From assembly GCF_016772475.1 (NCBI RefSeq), contig NZ_CP068595.1, positions 248,001 through 312,000 on the forward strand: a stretch of DNA of 64,000 bases. Direction: 5' to 3'. This document shows positions 1-9,704 of the stretch, piece by piece. Origin of the DNA: Paenibacillus sonchi. Lineage in GTDB: Bacteria > Bacillota > Bacilli > Paenibacillales > Paenibacillaceae. Within the stretch, counting starts at the first letter, position 1, and every line of letters begins with the position of its first letter. Both the position numbers and the translations under genes were made by a program. The notes beneath the pieces are model-generated. The model was not told where the DNA came from. It searched no databases and saw nothing but the letters and a program-made list of their open reading frames with translations.

Positions 1-349
<349 letters not shown>

Positions 350-383
350 TCATTTCATTAACATCCGGCATATATAGACAGGA

Positions 384-974
384 CTACATGCTGACTTTAA
401 CCATGGCGGGACGAAGCACCTTATCCTTCAGGAGATAGCCCTTCTGGACTTCCTCCGTCACGATGCCTTCCTCGTGCTCCTCGCTCTCCACCTGCATGAT
501 GGCCTGATGATATTCAGGGTTGAAAGGCTGTCCTACCGTTTCCATAGCTGCAAGGCCTTCAGACTTCAATACCCCTTCCAGCTGTTGGAAAATCATATTC
601 ACGCCTTTGTTAAAAGCTTCGAATTCCGGAGTAGCCGGAACTGTGGCAATGGCACGTTCGAAGTTGTCCAGCACCGGAAGCAGCTCACCTACAAGCTTAG
701 AGGTGGCATACTGCGCCAGTTCCTCTTTTTCCTTCTGGGTACGGCGGCGGAAGTTGTCAAAATCAGCCTGCACACGCAGCACACGCCCTTGATATTCATC
801 TGCCAGCTCCTGCAGGCGTTTGGCCTCTTCACCTTTGCCTGAAGCCTCCCCGATGGCCTCTTCTGAAGCTGCTGCACCGTCCTCGCGGACTGCTTCAGCC
901 TCATCGGCTGCCTGATTCTCATGTATTACCTGATCTTTAATTTCATTGGAATCCTGAATCTCTTCCTCTTTCAA
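384..974 (-). CDS. grpE: Nucleotide exchange factor GrpE
   Basis: This 196-residue protein has the GrpE plan. There is an acidic, probably disordered tail (about 1-55, rich in E and A), a long coiled-coil helix (about 57-105) and the C-terminal beta domain ending with the family signature GYLLKDKVLRPAMVKVS. GrpE dimers release ADP from DnaK. The gene lies 48 bases after hrcA and 100 bases before dnaK on the same strand, so the three are probably co-transcribed under HrcA control. Length and motifs are normal for the family. Confidence 0.96.
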   Translation of the reverse strand: MKEEEIQDSNEIKDQVIHENQAADEAEAVREDGAAASEEAIGEASGKGEEAKRLQELADEYQGRVLRVQADFDNFRRRTQKEKEELAQYATSKLVGELLPVLDNFERAIATVPATPEFEAFNKGVNMIFQQLEGVLKSEGLAAMETVGQPFNPEYHQAIMQVESEEHEEGIVTEEVQKGYLLKDKVLRPAMVKVSM

Positions 975-1022
975 GTTGTCTTCACCTCCTTAATATCAGT
1001 CACGAAAACATTTACGCTCTGT

Positions 1023-2054
1023 TCACTTATACCAGTGTGCCAGCATCGCTGTCAAATCCCGGGACAGAATCCCTAGTATTCCCATTACGCGTGCATATTC
1101 CATCCGGGTCGGACCCAGGATGCCGATGCTTCCAAGCGCCTTGCCGTCCAGCGAATATGTGGCTGTAATCAGACTGCAGTTGGCAAAAGCCTCATGCTTA
1201 TTCTCCATGCCGATACGCACCTGCATGCCGGTTCCTCCGGATGCGGGAGCAAGCATTTTGAGCAAAGTAGGTGTTTCTTCCAGCAAATCGAGAATATCCT
1301 TCACCTTGTCGACGTCCTTGAACTCCGGCTGGGTAAGCATATTGGTCGCTCCGCTGAGATAGATGCGCTGTTCATGGTCACTCTCCAGTGCTGTATCCAG
1401 CACCTTCATTAATTCTTCGTAGTGGGAGATATGGCGCTGCATTTCCTCCCCAAGCTCGGAATAGAGCTGGCTCTTCAGCTTGTAGAGCGGTACATTCACC
1501 AGCTTGCTGTTCAGCAGATTAACCACTTTCTCCATCTCGGACAGAGAAATCTCCGGCGGGATACTTACGGTCTTATTCTCTACCTGGCCGGTACTGGTAA
1601 CAATGATCGCCACAGCGGTTCTGTCATCCAGCGGCAGCAGCTGGAAATGGCGCAATGAAGTATGAAAAACCTCCGGCCCCAAAAGGATGGAAGTGTAATT
1701 CGTCATATTGGAAAGAATCATCGCCGCATGCTGGATAACCTGCTCCGTTGCATTAAGCTTCTCAGCAAAAAAGGCGCGGATCGTGTCCAATTCAGCCGAT
1801 TCAGCGGAATTCCACGGGACCAGATGATCCACATAGTAGCGGTAGCCCTTATGGGAAGGAATTCGTCCTGCTGAAGTATGCGGCTGTTCCAGGTAGCCCA
1901 AATCCTCCAAGTCGGCCATTTCGTTGCGGATCGTTGCAGGACTGTAGCCCACATCTCCCCGTTTGGAAATGCTTCGCGAACCAACCGGCTCGGCAGAAGT
2001 AATGTAATCATCTACGATGGCATTCAATATCATTTTCTGGCGTTCGGTTAACAT
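1023..2054 (-). CDS. hrcA: Heat-inducible transcription repressor HrcA
   Basis: This is a 343-residue protein. It opens with LTERQKMILNAIVDDYI and EPVGSRSISK, the winged-helix DNA-binding domain (about 1-75), followed by the GYSPATIRNEMADLE recognition region and the long HrcA C-terminal domain. HrcA binds CIRCE operators and represses chaperone operons, depending on the GroE chaperonin for folding. A perfect CIRCE lies just upstream of this gene, so it represses its own operon. It is the first gene of hrcA-grpE-dnaK. Confidence 0.97.
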   Translation of the reverse strand: MLTERQKMILNAIVDDYITSAEPVGSRSISKRGDVGYSPATIRNEMADLEDLGYLEQPHTSAGRIPSHKGYRYYVDHLVPWNSAESAELDTIRAFFAEKLNATEQVIQHAAMILSNMTNYTSILLGPEVFHTSLRHFQLLPLDDRTAVAIIVTSTGQVENKTVSIPPEISLSEMEKVVNLLNSKLVNVPLYKLKSQLYSELGEEMQRHISHYEELMKVLDTALESDHEQRIYLSGATNMLTQPEFKDVDKVKDILDLLEETPTLLKMLAPASGGTGMQVRIGMENKHEAFANCSLITATYSLDGKALGSIGILGPTRMEYARVMGILGILSRDLTAMLAHWYK

Positions 2055-2091
2055 GCAAAATCCCCTCCTGTCGGCTCCGGCTCCTGATTCG

Positions 2092-2118
2092 TTAGCACTC
2101 TGGTTAGATGAGTGCTAA
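2092..2118 (-). promoter_or_regulatory. CIRCE operator (HrcA binding site)
   Basis: The sequence is TTAGCACTC, nine spacer bases, then GAGTGCTAA: a perfect match to the CIRCE inverted repeat. It ends 38 bases upstream of the hrcA start codon. HrcA binding here would block transcription of hrcA-grpE-dnaK. Confidence 0.97.
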
Positions 2119-2160
2119 CCACTAATACAAAAATACCAAACTGACCTTGACATTGTCAAG
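2119..2160 (-). promoter_or_regulatory. Probable sigma-A promoter of the hrcA operon
   Basis: Reading leftwards, a TTGACA box (complement of 2154-2159) is followed about 17-18 bases later by TATTTT, just ahead of CIRCE. This places the operator immediately downstream of the -10 region, as in other CIRCE-regulated operons. The -35 match is exact and the -10 is weak, so the exact start point is uncertain. Confidence 0.5.
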
Positions 2161-2188
2161 TCAGTTCAGTATCTTGGCTGCGCCCATT

Positions 2189-3007
2189 TCAGCCTAGCCG
2201 GGCTTCCCGTGTTGTACGGCAGACCAGCCGCATTACTTTACGGTGAAGAGAAGGAAAAAGGGTGAACACAACATCCATCGTCCGGCGCAGCGGCATCGGA
2301 TTGACAAGCGCTTCATTCCTCTCTATTCCTTTAAAAGCAATACCGGCAAAATGTTCAGGAGTCATCAGCTTTTGCTTTTTTACCTGGGCAAGGACCTTCT
2401 TCTTATCCATATGCACGGCCTCGCCGCGTTCAAAAATCGGAGTGTCGACAAACGCCGGACACAAGCAGCTTACCTTAACCCCATAAGCTTCAGCTTCATA
2501 GTGAAGGGATGCCGTCAGCCCCACCACCGCATGTTTCGCGGCCGAATAAGCACCGCTGCCCGGAGCCGGCCCCAGTCCCGCCGCAGATGCTGTATTCGCT
2601 ATACAGCCGGAACCTTGCTCCTTCATTAAAGGATAAGCTGCCTGCACACCGTGGATTACTCCCCACAGATTGACATCCAGAATCCTTTGCCAGTTCTGCT
2701 GCGTCATATCCCCGATCTCGCCGTACATCGCAATCCCCGCATTGTTGAACATATAATCCAAACGCCCAAATTCCCGGTAAACGCCCCTGACCATTTCCCC
2801 CACCGCCGGACCATCCGCGACATCCACCTGAACAAAGCGGCATGCTCCGCCCAAGCCCTCAAGCTCAGCCACCGTCTTAACCCCTTCCTCCGCATTCAGA
2901 TCAGCAATGACAATGTACACCCTTCTTTTTAGGAGTTCCTTGCACAAAGCCTTGCCAATCCCTGAAGCACCCCCGGTAACGATTCCAACCCGCTGAATCT
3001 GATCCAT
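2189..3007 (-). CDS. SDR family NAD(P)-dependent oxidoreductase
   Basis: This 272-residue classical short-chain dehydrogenase has the cofactor loop TGGASGIG (residues 11-18), NNAG (88-91), a catalytic Ser near 141 and the YSAAK motif (Tyr154, Lys158). The family oxidises or reduces alcohols and ketones, but the substrate cannot be told from sequence. Downstream of the TetR gene on the same strand, its upstream region carries the motif GAACGAACGT, which is also found before the TetR gene. It is therefore probably a target of that regulator. Its C-terminal tail (MRLVCRTTREARLG) is basic. Confidence 0.88.
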   Translation of the reverse strand: MDQIQRVGIVTGGASGIGKALCKELLKRRVYIVIADLNAEEGVKTVAELEGLGGACRFVQVDVADGPAVGEMVRGVYREFGRLDYMFNNAGIAMYGEIGDMTQQNWQRILDVNLWGVIHGVQAAYPLMKEQGSGCIANTASAAGLGPAPGSGAYSAAKHAVVGLTASLHYEAEAYGVKVSCLCPAFVDTPIFERGEAVHMDKKKVLAQVKKQKLMTPEHFAGIAFKGIERNEALVNPMPLRRTMDVVFTLFPSLHRKVMRLVCRTTREARLG

Positions 3008-3068
3008 TCATTATCTCCCCTATTCTTATGTATGGTGGTAAACTTTATATCACATTGGAACAAAATAG

Positions 3069-3079
3069 TACGTTCGTTC
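3069..3079 (-). promoter_or_regulatory. Putative TetR-type operator before the SDR gene
   Basis: On the minus strand this reads GAACGAACGTA, preceded by ATTA. The same GAACGAACGT core stands before the neighbouring TetR gene (3738-3749). It lies about 62 bases upstream of the SDR start, where an operator would overlap the promoter. Confidence 0.5.
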
Positions 3080-3113
3080 TAATCAAGTCAAGCAGAAGGG
3101 AATCTGCTTCCCT

Positions 3114-3713
3114 TTACCCTTTCCGGCTAATCCCGTTTACAAAAATAGTCACACTGCGCTGAAACAGCGCCTCCAGCGGCTCATTCTCCATTGTATACAG
3201 GTATTGACACAGTCCGCCCAGTAAAGTTCCAAACAAGAACCCTGTGGACTCCAGTTCTTCTTCTCCAAGGTCGAACTCTCCTGTCTCCATGCCCAGCCTG
3301 AAAATTTCATTATAAGCCTGCATGGGTGTTGAAGCGAGCCCTCTCAGCTGTGTCACTGTCTCCGGTGAAGTGGCCGGATTGCTGCCCAATTCCTGTCCGG
3401 CCCGAAGCAGCGGCGTTTTGTAGTTGTTTTGAACAAAGGAAGCCATGGCGTACAGCTTCTCCACAGCCGTGCCATAATTGACGGATACTGCCTCCCAGCG
3501 CTCTTTCCAGGAACGCATCGTTTCCAGCGCGAGATAAACAAAAAGCTTTTCTTTATTTTCAAAATGATAATAAATATGCCCCTTGCTGCAGCCGGACTCC
3601 CTGGAAATATCCGCAATCGAGGTTCCGGCAAAACCCTTTTGTGCAAAAAGCCTTCCCGCCTTGTCCGCGATGAGTGACCTTGTTTCTTCACTATCATAAT
3701 GCCTTTTATTCAT
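3114..3713 (-). CDS. TetR/AcrR family transcriptional regulator
   Basis: This 199-residue protein has an N-terminal helix-turn-helix domain (about residues 10-58: TRSLIADKAGRLFAQKGF, TSIADISRESGCSKGHIYYH, F.NKEKLF) followed by a variable all-helical ligand domain. Such proteins are usually repressors released by a small ligand. The repeated motif GAACGAACGT, before both this gene and the SDR gene, suggests it controls itself and the dehydrogenase. The ligand is not predictable. Confidence 0.9.
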   Translation of the reverse strand: MNKRHYDSEETRSLIADKAGRLFAQKGFAGTSIADISRESGCSKGHIYYHFENKEKLFVYLALETMRSWKERWEAVSVNYGTAVEKLYAMASFVQNNYKTPLLRAGQELGSNPATSPETVTQLRGLASTPMQAYNEIFRLGMETGEFDLGEEELESTGFLFGTLLGGLCQYLYTMENEPLEALFQRSVTIFVNGISRKG

Positions 3714-3737
3714 AGCCGTACCATCCTTGATGAAATT

Positions 3738-3749
3738 GAACGAACGTCC
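3738..3749. promoter_or_regulatory. Putative autoregulatory TetR-type operator
   Basis: GAACGAACGTCC lies 25 bases upstream of the TetR start codon and shares ten bases with the site before the SDR gene. The paired occurrence is the evidence; the binding protein is inferred. Confidence 0.5.
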
Positions 3750-3863
3750 TAATTAATAGAATACAGCGGCTTTATATTTTATTCAAGAGAAAACCATATT
3801 TCCCGGATGGATAATGCAACCAATTCCCCGCTTCTTCGTCTGTTCTTTCAGGGGGGATGTACC

Positions 3864-4607
3864 ATGAAGTCACCAAGGCAACGGATCTTGGCTGCATTCA
3901 TTCTAATGATGACCGTGCTTATGCTGTCTGGCTGCATCCGGGAGCGGGGGCCGGGTGGGATGCCGGAGAAGGCAGGTCCATATAAGTGCTATTACGGAGA
4001 CGTTGATTACGCCTCTGTCCTCCGGTGGAACGGCATTATCTATATGGAAAATAGCGATGGAGATATCAGCGGGTTGAAAACAGGGGATAAGGTCGGCAAA
4101 ATCCGCTACCGCAAAGCAGACCATACTTGTCCGCGTGATCCCATGCAGGATGGGGATGCCACGCTGCTGGAAGTGGGTACGCAGCTCTACGAGGTGAAGG
4201 GCTACAAAGCCGCAGCCCGGCTGATGGCAGGGGACAGGCTGTATGAGGCTACTGATAATCCCTCTGCCCGGACCCTTAACGATCTGCTGGATATTGAAGG
4301 CAAAATCAAAACAGTACGTTTTGTCAGCGGTATGGACGGGAGTCCGCTGAAGGATTTTACACCGGAAGCCTCTGCCGTATTCATCCGGGAATATCCTAAG
4401 CTGAAATATGTTCCATTTCGCCAGTTGGCCAAAGAAACCAAACAGTGGGTCGGAGATAAATACTGGCTGGAATTGGAACTGAACGACGGTTCGAGCAGAA
4501 GAATGGTCTACAACGCGATGTTTGCGGCGTTCCATCCTTCCGGCTATGCCACACCTGAGCTGGCCCGGCTGGTGGAAGCGCAGCGCAAGCTGATTTATGC
4601 ACAATAA
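3864..4607 (+). CDS. Lipoprotein of unknown function
   Basis: The protein is 247 residues long from the ATG at 3864, which has a GGGGGGAT ribosome site. An ATG 57 bases upstream is in frame but lacks one. The N-terminus is a lipoprotein signal: basic MKSPRQR, a hydrophobic stretch, and the lipobox LSGC with Cys24 as the acylated residue. The mature part shows no motif I recognise. It is mixed alpha/beta in character, with KYKYVPF-like and WVGDKYWLELELNDGSSRR segments. It would be anchored to the outer face of the membrane. No operon partner is evident. Confidence 0.8.
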   Translation: MKSPRQRILAAFILMMTVLMLSGCIRERGPGGMPEKAGPYKCYYGDVDYASVLRWNGIIYMENSDGDISGLKTGDKVGKIRYRKADHTCPRDPMQDGDATLLEVGTQLYEVKGYKAAARLMAGDRLYEATDNPSARTLNDLLDIEGKIKTVRFVSGMDGSPLKDFTPEASAVFIREYPKLKYVPFRQLAKETKQWVGDKYWLELELNDGSSRRMVYNAMFAAFHPSGYATPELARLVEAQRKLIYAQ

Positions 4608-4667
4608 CACGGGGCTTATGGCCCCAGGGATTCCCAACCGCTCCAAAATCAACGGGGGCATGCTGAA

Positions 4668-4771
4668 GACTGATCGTTGTATGCCTTCATGATCTATCCG
4701 CAGCCATTACGGACAGGAAAGCCGTTATTCCGGAGAATTCTTCCATTCTGCAGGGAGCGGACTGAGATGCC
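4668..4771. repeat. Dispersed imperfect repeat, copy 1
   Basis: This copy shares CTTCATGA..TATCCGC, CGGACAGGAAA.CCGTTA and TCCATTC.GCAGG with the copy at 5078-5180, in the same order and spacing. It sits in the 570-bp gap between the lipoprotein and the acetyltransferase; no gene was found there. A further short stretch, about 4853-4891 (TTTTGG.AAAATAA, CTCCTCTGTCCGCT), recurs near 63611-63645. Confidence 0.6.
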
Positions 4772-4905
4772 TTTATTTGTCCCTTTCCCCTTTACTCCAG
4801 GCTCCATCGAACGATATAACGACTCTTGAGTCCGCATCCGCTGAAAAAGCAAGGTTTTTGGCAAAATAAAGTCTCCTCTGTCCGCTATCCTTATCTTTTA
4901 AAAAA

Positions 4906-4949
4906 AACCACTTTTCCGCAAAGGGCTTATGCCCTGCTGAAAAGTGGTT
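4906..4949 (-). terminator. Rho-independent terminator after the GNAT gene
   Basis: An 11-bp perfect stem (AACCACTTTTC/GAAAAGTGGTT) has a smaller AGGGC/GCCCT-type hairpin in its loop and is followed on the minus strand by a T run. It lies 230 bases beyond the end of the acetyltransferase gene. Confidence 0.65.
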
Positions 4950-5077
4950 GCTGTATTAGCGTCTTTTAACTTGCTTAGAGTTCACATTGTTTTGCAGCAT
5001 GCATAACTCTCGATGATATACCGTGGTTAAAACATGTATGGTTGACTGGGCAATTTTGCTTGGGTTTCTCTGCGGAC

Positions 5078-5180
5078 TCGATAAGCTATCTTCATGACCG
5101 ATCCGCGGCTGATGCGGACAGGAAATCCGTTAATTGGGAGGAATCGTCCATTCCGCAGGCCTGATGTCCGCTCCGGTTCT
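5078..5180. repeat. Dispersed imperfect repeat, copy 2
   Basis: This is the partner of the copy at 4668-4771, about 410 bases away and in the same orientation. It runs up to the end of the acetyltransferase gene. The shared segments are interrupted by substitutions, so the copies are old or under constraint only in parts. Confidence 0.6.
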
Positions 5181-5689
5181 TAATCCAGCTTCTTCAGCAC
5201 GGCGATCTCATCGCAGGCATGCTGCTTCTTGCAGTTCACGCAATCGGTCCAGACCTTCTCCGGGAAAATCTCCTTCTCCACGACGGTAAAGCCGTTTCTA
5301 AGGAAGAAATCCACTGCATAGGTCAGCGCCATGATCTTGGGAATCTTCTGGCGTCTGGCCTCTTCCGTCAGCTTCTCCAGAATCATCGAGCCTACGCCTT
5401 TGCCTTTGCCCTCATCGCGCAATCCAATGGAACGCACCTCTACGAGATCAGCGCCCAGTCTGAACAGCGATCCGCAGCCGATGAATTTGCCGTCCAATTC
5501 CGCGATCACGAACTGGTCGATCTGGCGGGTCAGTGCTTGCCTGGAACGGGGAAGCATAATACCGCGCTGGGCGTATTCCTCTATCATTAAATACAGCGGC
5601 TCTACATCCTCCACTGTAGCATTTCTGCATATCACCTTATGGTCTCCCGCAGGAGCTGGCTGGCGGACCCCATCCGTTTTGACAAGCAC
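5180..5689 (-). CDS. GNAT family N-acetyltransferase (ArgA-like)
   Basis: This 169-residue protein starts at GTG 5687-5689 behind an AAGGGGTGA site. The acetyl-CoA binding motif A is visible as SIGLRDEGKGKGVGSMIL (88-104), with the typical late LRNGF motif. A short cysteine cluster near the C-terminus (Cys150, Cys153, Cys159) is shared with Firmicutes proteins annotated as N-acetylglutamate synthase-like. The acceptor is uncertain; arginine biosynthesis is only a similarity-based guess. It is transcribed alone, with a terminator 230 bases downstream. Confidence 0.82.
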   Translation of the reverse strand: MLVKTDGVRQPAPAGDHKVICRNATVEDVEPLYLMIEEYAQRGIMLPRSRQALTRQIDQFVIAELDGKFIGCGSLFRLGADLVEVRSIGLRDEGKGKGVGSMILEKLTEEARRQKIPKIMALTYAVDFFLRNGFTVVEKEIFPEKVWTDCVNCKKQHACDEIAVLKKLD

Positions 5690-5763
5690 TTTGACTCACC
5701 CCTTGTTGTTAATATGAATAAATATACAACAGGGTGAATTACAATTCAAGGGGTATTTTAAAA

Positions 5764-6936
5764 TTAAACTTCCGTCAGAACTCCGACAAATTCACCGAAC
5801 ACATCATTCCCGAACAGGATGCCCTGCTTGCTTAGACGGTAGGCATCTCCATCCTGCTCGATCAGGCCGGCGGCCAGCATTTTTTTCAGCGATCCCGCAA
5901 AAATATCCTGCAAAGACTTCCCGAACTGTGCCCGGAACGCCTGATCCGACACGCCCTCGCGCATCCGCAGCCCGACCATCATGAAGTCCTCCATCGCCTC
6001 CTGCTCGGAAATCCGGAAGGTGTCCAGACGCGGCAGCCCGCTGTGCGAAGCCTCGATATACGGGTTGACACCCTTGATATTCATATGCCGCTGCCGCTTC
6101 ACGTATCCATGCGCTCCCGCACCGAGGCCATAATAATCCTCATTGCGCCAGTACGTAATATTGTGACGGCTCTCCATCCCCGGCTTGGCGAAATTGCTGA
6201 TCTCGTATTGCCCATAGCCCGCAGCCTCCATCGTGGACATTAGCAGAAGATACATTTCCAGCTCATCCTCTTCACTGGGCAGCGGAAGCTTGTTCTTGTT
6301 GAACAGGGTGTGGAACAAAGTATTTTCCTCAACCTTAAGGCTATAGATGGAATAGTGCGGCAGATTAAGCTCCAGCGCTTTGCCGACGCTCTCTCTCAGC
6401 ATATCCACAGTCTGGTTCGGGAGACCGAACATCAGATCCACTGACAGATTATGCAGTCCGACACTGCGCGCATTCTCCAGACTGCGGTAGACATCATCCA
6501 CATTGTGGATGCGTCCGATGCCGCTCAGCAGTTCATTCTGGAATGCCTGCACGCCGAAGCTGACCCGGTTGACGCCGCCCTCTTTCATAACTGCGAGCTT
6601 ATCCTTATCTGTGGTGCCGGGATTGGCCTCCATCGAGAACTCTATATTCTCATCCCACTGGGGAAAGTGCGTGCGGACCGATTTCAGAAAATAAGCCATC
6701 TCATCCGGTTTAAGCACCGTAGGTGTTCCCCCGCCGACAAAAATCGTCTTGATCACACCAGGCGGTGTGTGCTTTACCGTCATTTCCATCTCCCGGTCCA
6801 GCGCACGCAGGTAATCCATGACGGGCTGATCCTTCAGGACATAGGAGTTGAAATCACAATAGAAGCATTTATTCGTGCAAAATGGAATGTGAATGTATAC
6901 GGCCTCAGGGGGACGGCCATTAATCGGGTTTGTCAT
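5764..6936 (-). CDS. hemW: Radical SAM heme chaperone HemW
   Basis: The protein has 390 residues from the ATG at 6934-6936, chosen for the AAGGAGAC site just upstream; a longer in-frame start 46 codons earlier lacks one. The radical SAM cluster motif is Cys20-x3-Cys24-x2-Cys27, followed by GGGTP (68-72), which contacts SAM, and a C-terminal HemN-like domain. HemW proteins resemble coproporphyrinogen dehydrogenase but lack its extra cysteine; they bind heme and deliver it to respiratory enzymes. The gene next to lepA is the usual Bacillales arrangement (older name hemN/yqeR). Confidence 0.95.
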   Translation of the reverse strand: MTNPINGRPPEAVYIHIPFCTNKCFYCDFNSYVLKDQPVMDYLRALDREMEMTVKHTPPGVIKTIFVGGGTPTVLKPDEMAYFLKSVRTHFPQWDENIEFSMEANPGTTDKDKLAVMKEGGVNRVSFGVQAFQNELLSGIGRIHNVDDVYRSLENARSVGLHNLSVDLMFGLPNQTVDMLRESVGKALELNLPHYSIYSLKVEENTLFHTLFNKNKLPLPSEEDELEMYLLLMSTMEAAGYGQYEISNFAKPGMESRHNITYWRNEDYYGLGAGAHGYVKRQRHMNIKGVNPYIEASHSGLPRLDTFRISEQEAMEDFMMVGLRMREGVSDQAFRAQFGKSLQDIFAGSLKKMLAAGLIEQDGDAYRLSKQGILFGNDVFGEFVGVLTEV

Positions 6937-7156
6937 AGCTGTCTCCTTTGTTCTATATAAGTTGAACTTTAGATTTACATATTGGACCGTGCCGTTTGTT
7001 TCTCTTCTATATTTATTTATTCCTTGCAAACAGCTAGCCGGAAAGGGAAGCCTGGCGGCTTCCCTTTTAGGCATTCGCTTATGGGTAGATCTGCATCAAG
7101 CATGTTAACACTGGCATTCCGGCATTCGGCCGTCAGGCACCGGTGCTTAGCTTGAC

Positions 7157-8971
7157 TTACTCATCAATCTTAAGCACCGCCATGAACGCTTCCTGCGGAA
7201 CCTCAACGCTGCCGACCTGCTTCATGCGCTTCTTGCCTTCCTTCTGCTTCTCCAGCAGCTTCCGCTTACGCGAAATATCGCCGCCGTAGCATTTGGCCAG
7301 TACGTTCTTGCGCATCGCCTTAACGGTCTCGCGGGCCACAATCTTCGTGCCGACAGAAGCCTGGATCGGCACTTCGAACATTTGCCGGGGGATGATTCCG
7401 CGCAGCTTCTCACAGATGATGCGGCCGCGGTTATAGGCGCGGTCACGGTGGACGATGAACGACAAGGCATCAACCTGTTCTCCGTTCAGGAGAATGTCCA
7501 TCTTCACCAGATTGGACTGGCGGTAGCCGGAAATTTCATAATCAAAGGACGCATAGCCCTTCGTACCCGATTTCAACTGGTCAAAGAAGTCATACACAAT
7601 CTCCGACAGCGGAATCTGATAAGTGATGGTAACCCGGTTGGAATCCAGGTACTCCATATTGACGAATTCGCCGCGTTTGTTCTGGCACAGCTCCATTACG
7701 GTACCCACGTAGTCGTTCGGGACAATAATCCCGGCCTTGACGTATGGCTCCTCCACATAATCAATGGTTCCGATCTCCGGATAGTGTGACGGATTGTCAA
7801 TCTGGAGTGTTTCGCCATTAGTCAGCTTGATGCGGTAAATAACGCTTGGCGCGGTAGTGATCAGCGGCAGATTGAATTCACGTTCAATACGCTCCTGAAT
7901 GATCTCCATGTGCAGCAGTCCCAGAAAGCCGCAGCGGAAGCCAAAACCCAGCGCGCTTGAGCTTTCAGGTTCAAAGCTGAGCGAAGCATCGTTCAGCTGC
8001 AGCTTCTCCAGCGCTTCGCGCAGATCGTTGTAATCCGAGGTTTCGATCGGATACAGCCCGCAGTACACCATCGGGTTAATCTTGCGGTAGCCCGGCAGCG
8101 GCTCCGGTGTCGGATTCTTGGCATCCGTTACCGTATCCCCGACCCGTGTGTCGCCGACATGCTTGATGCCGGCTACGATGAAGCCGACATCCCCAATGTT
8201 CAGCTCTTCCACGATGCTCATGCGCGGCATAAATGCGCCCACCTCAATAACGTCAAATACCTTATCGGTGGCCATCATCTTAATCTTCGAGCCGGCACGG
8301 ATCTTGCCGTCGATAACGCGGACATAGACGATAACACCTTTGTACGGATCATAGTGGGAGTCAAAAATCAGCGCCTTCAGCGGAGCGTCGGAGGTGCCGG
8401 AAGGCGCCGGAACCTGCTTGACCACCTGCTCCAGTATCTCCTTAATCCCGATGCCTGCTTTGGCAGAAGCCAGCACAGCTTCGCTGGCATCCAGTCCGAT
8501 CACATCCTCAATCTCCTGCTTCACCCGTTCGGGGTCAGCGCTCGGCAGATCGATTTTGTTGATCACCGGAAGAATTTCCAGATTGTTATCCAAGGCCAGA
8601 TATACGTTAGCCAGTGTCTGTGCTTCGATTCCCTGGGCTGCATCCACTACGAGCAGCGCGCCTTCACAGGCGGCAAGGCTGCGGGAAACCTCATAGGTGA
8701 AATCGACGTGCCCCGGTGTATCAATCAGGTTCAGCAAGTACTCCTGACCGTCGTCAGCACGATAAGTCAGGCGCACAGCCTGAAGCTTGATGGTGATACC
8801 GCGTTCGCGCTCCAGGTCCATCTGGTCAAGCACCTGCTCTTGCATTTCGCGCGAAGTAAGCGCACCAGTGTATTCCAAAATGCGGTCGGCCAGTGTCGAT
8901 TTGCCATGGTCTATATGTGCAATAATCGAGAAATTGCGGATTTGTTGTTGTCTTTTCTGAACGTCAGTCAT
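7157..8971 (-). CDS. lepA: Translation elongation factor 4 (LepA)
   Basis: This 604-residue GTPase has AHIDHGKST as G1 (18-26), DTPGH as G3, NKID as G4, EF-G-like domains II, III and V and the LepA-specific C-terminal domain ([18 protein letters not shown]). LepA acts on stalled or mistranslocated ribosomes. It lies 220 bases upstream of hemW on the same strand, and a GGGGTAAGGA site precedes the ATG. Length and motifs are complete. Confidence 0.98.
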   Translation of the reverse strand: MTDVQKRQQQIRNFSIIAHIDHGKSTLADRILEYTGALTSREMQEQVLDQMDLERERGITIKLQAVRLTYRADDGQEYLLNLIDTPGHVDFTYEVSRSLAACEGALLVVDAAQGIEAQTLANVYLALDNNLEILPVINKIDLPSADPERVKQEIEDVIGLDASEAVLASAKAGIGIKEILEQVVKQVPAPSGTSDAPLKALIFDSHYDPYKGVIVYVRVIDGKIRAGSKIKMMATDKVFDVIEVGAFMPRMSIVEELNIGDVGFIVAGIKHVGDTRVGDTVTDAKNPTPEPLPGYRKINPMVYCGLYPIETSDYNDLREALEKLQLNDASLSFEPESSSALGFGFRCGFLGLLHMEIIQERIEREFNLPLITTAPSVIYRIKLTNGETLQIDNPSHYPEIGTIDYVEEPYVKAGIIVPNDYVGTVMELCQNKRGEFVNMEYLDSNRVTITYQIPLSEIVYDFFDQLKSGTKGYASFDYEISGYRQSNLVKMDILLNGEQVDALSFIVHRDRAYNRGRIICEKLRGIIPRQMFEVPIQASVGTKIVARETVKAMRKNVLAKCYGGDISRKRKLLEKQKEGKKRMKQVGSVEVPQEAFMAVLKIDE

Positions 8972-9161
8972 TCCTTACCCCACAGACAGCCTAATGTTAA
9001 TCCACTTATTATAACAGTACGCGCTTCACCCATCAATCCCGCCTGCGCCGGACACGTAAAGAAAAGGTCCGGAGCACAGAAAAAAGCGGACTTGCTCCCT
9101 CCGGGGAGACGCAGCCGCCAATTGTTTTCCAAAAATTACTGCGCAGTACGGTATAAGCAGC

Positions 9162-9677
9162 TTATTTCTCAGCGGAGTCGAACAGCGAGACCACCCAGCG
9201 GATGCTCTTCTGCGAGGCCTCTTGCAGCAGCCCTGCTGTTTTGTCAGCCAGCTTGTCTACTGTCGGCTTTTGCTCTTCCGGGATAAGAATCTGCTCCGGA
9301 CTCATCCTGCTGTAGTCCGGAACCTCCTGCTGCGGCAGATTCCCGCCCGCAGCAGGTCCCGCCGTGGTTTGCGGCTGCACCGGGACAACTGTATATTCAC
9401 CCGTTACAGGATCAACAGACACGGGAACATACACATAAGCCTGCCCGCTTTGTACCGCACCTGCCGGGGGAACGGTGCGGGTACCTGCCGTCTGACCGGC
9501 TGGTGCAGTCGGGGCCGTCCCGGCTGCACCGCTCCAGCCCGGCAAAACTGTAGAAGCCCTGGGGCTTCCGCTCCCCCCGCCGCTGCCACCTCCACTGCTG
9601 CCGAACTGCATGCCTATCAATATGCCGATGCCGGCCCACAAGCCGACCATAACCAGATTTTTACCGAACCGCGTCAT
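9162..9677 (-). CDS. Small membrane-anchored protein between spoIIP and lepA
   Basis: This 171-residue protein has one N-terminal membrane segment (about 7-26: KNLVMVGLWAGIGILIGMQFG), a Gly/Ser and Ala/Pro/Thr-rich linker (about 27-120) and a short C-terminal helical part containing MSPEQILIPEEQKPTVDKLA. It starts behind AAGGAGGCG, 27 bases after spoIIP, so it is probably co-transcribed with it. A role in sporulation is possible from position only; I recognise no domain. Confidence 0.75.
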   Translation of the reverse strand: MTRFGKNLVMVGLWAGIGILIGMQFGSSGGGSGGGSGSPRASTVLPGWSGAAGTAPTAPAGQTAGTRTVPPAGAVQSGQAYVYVPVSVDPVTGEYTVVPVQPQTTAGPAAGGNLPQQEVPDYSRMSPEQILIPEEQKPTVDKLADKTAGLLQEASQKSIRWVVSLFDSAEK

Positions 9678-9704
9678 TTCATACGCCTCCTTTGCCTCGT
9701 GTAA

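Noticed and set aside
8159..9286. Plus-strand reading frame across lepA and its upstream gap
   Set aside because: It runs antisense through lepA, has no ribosome site and looks random in composition.
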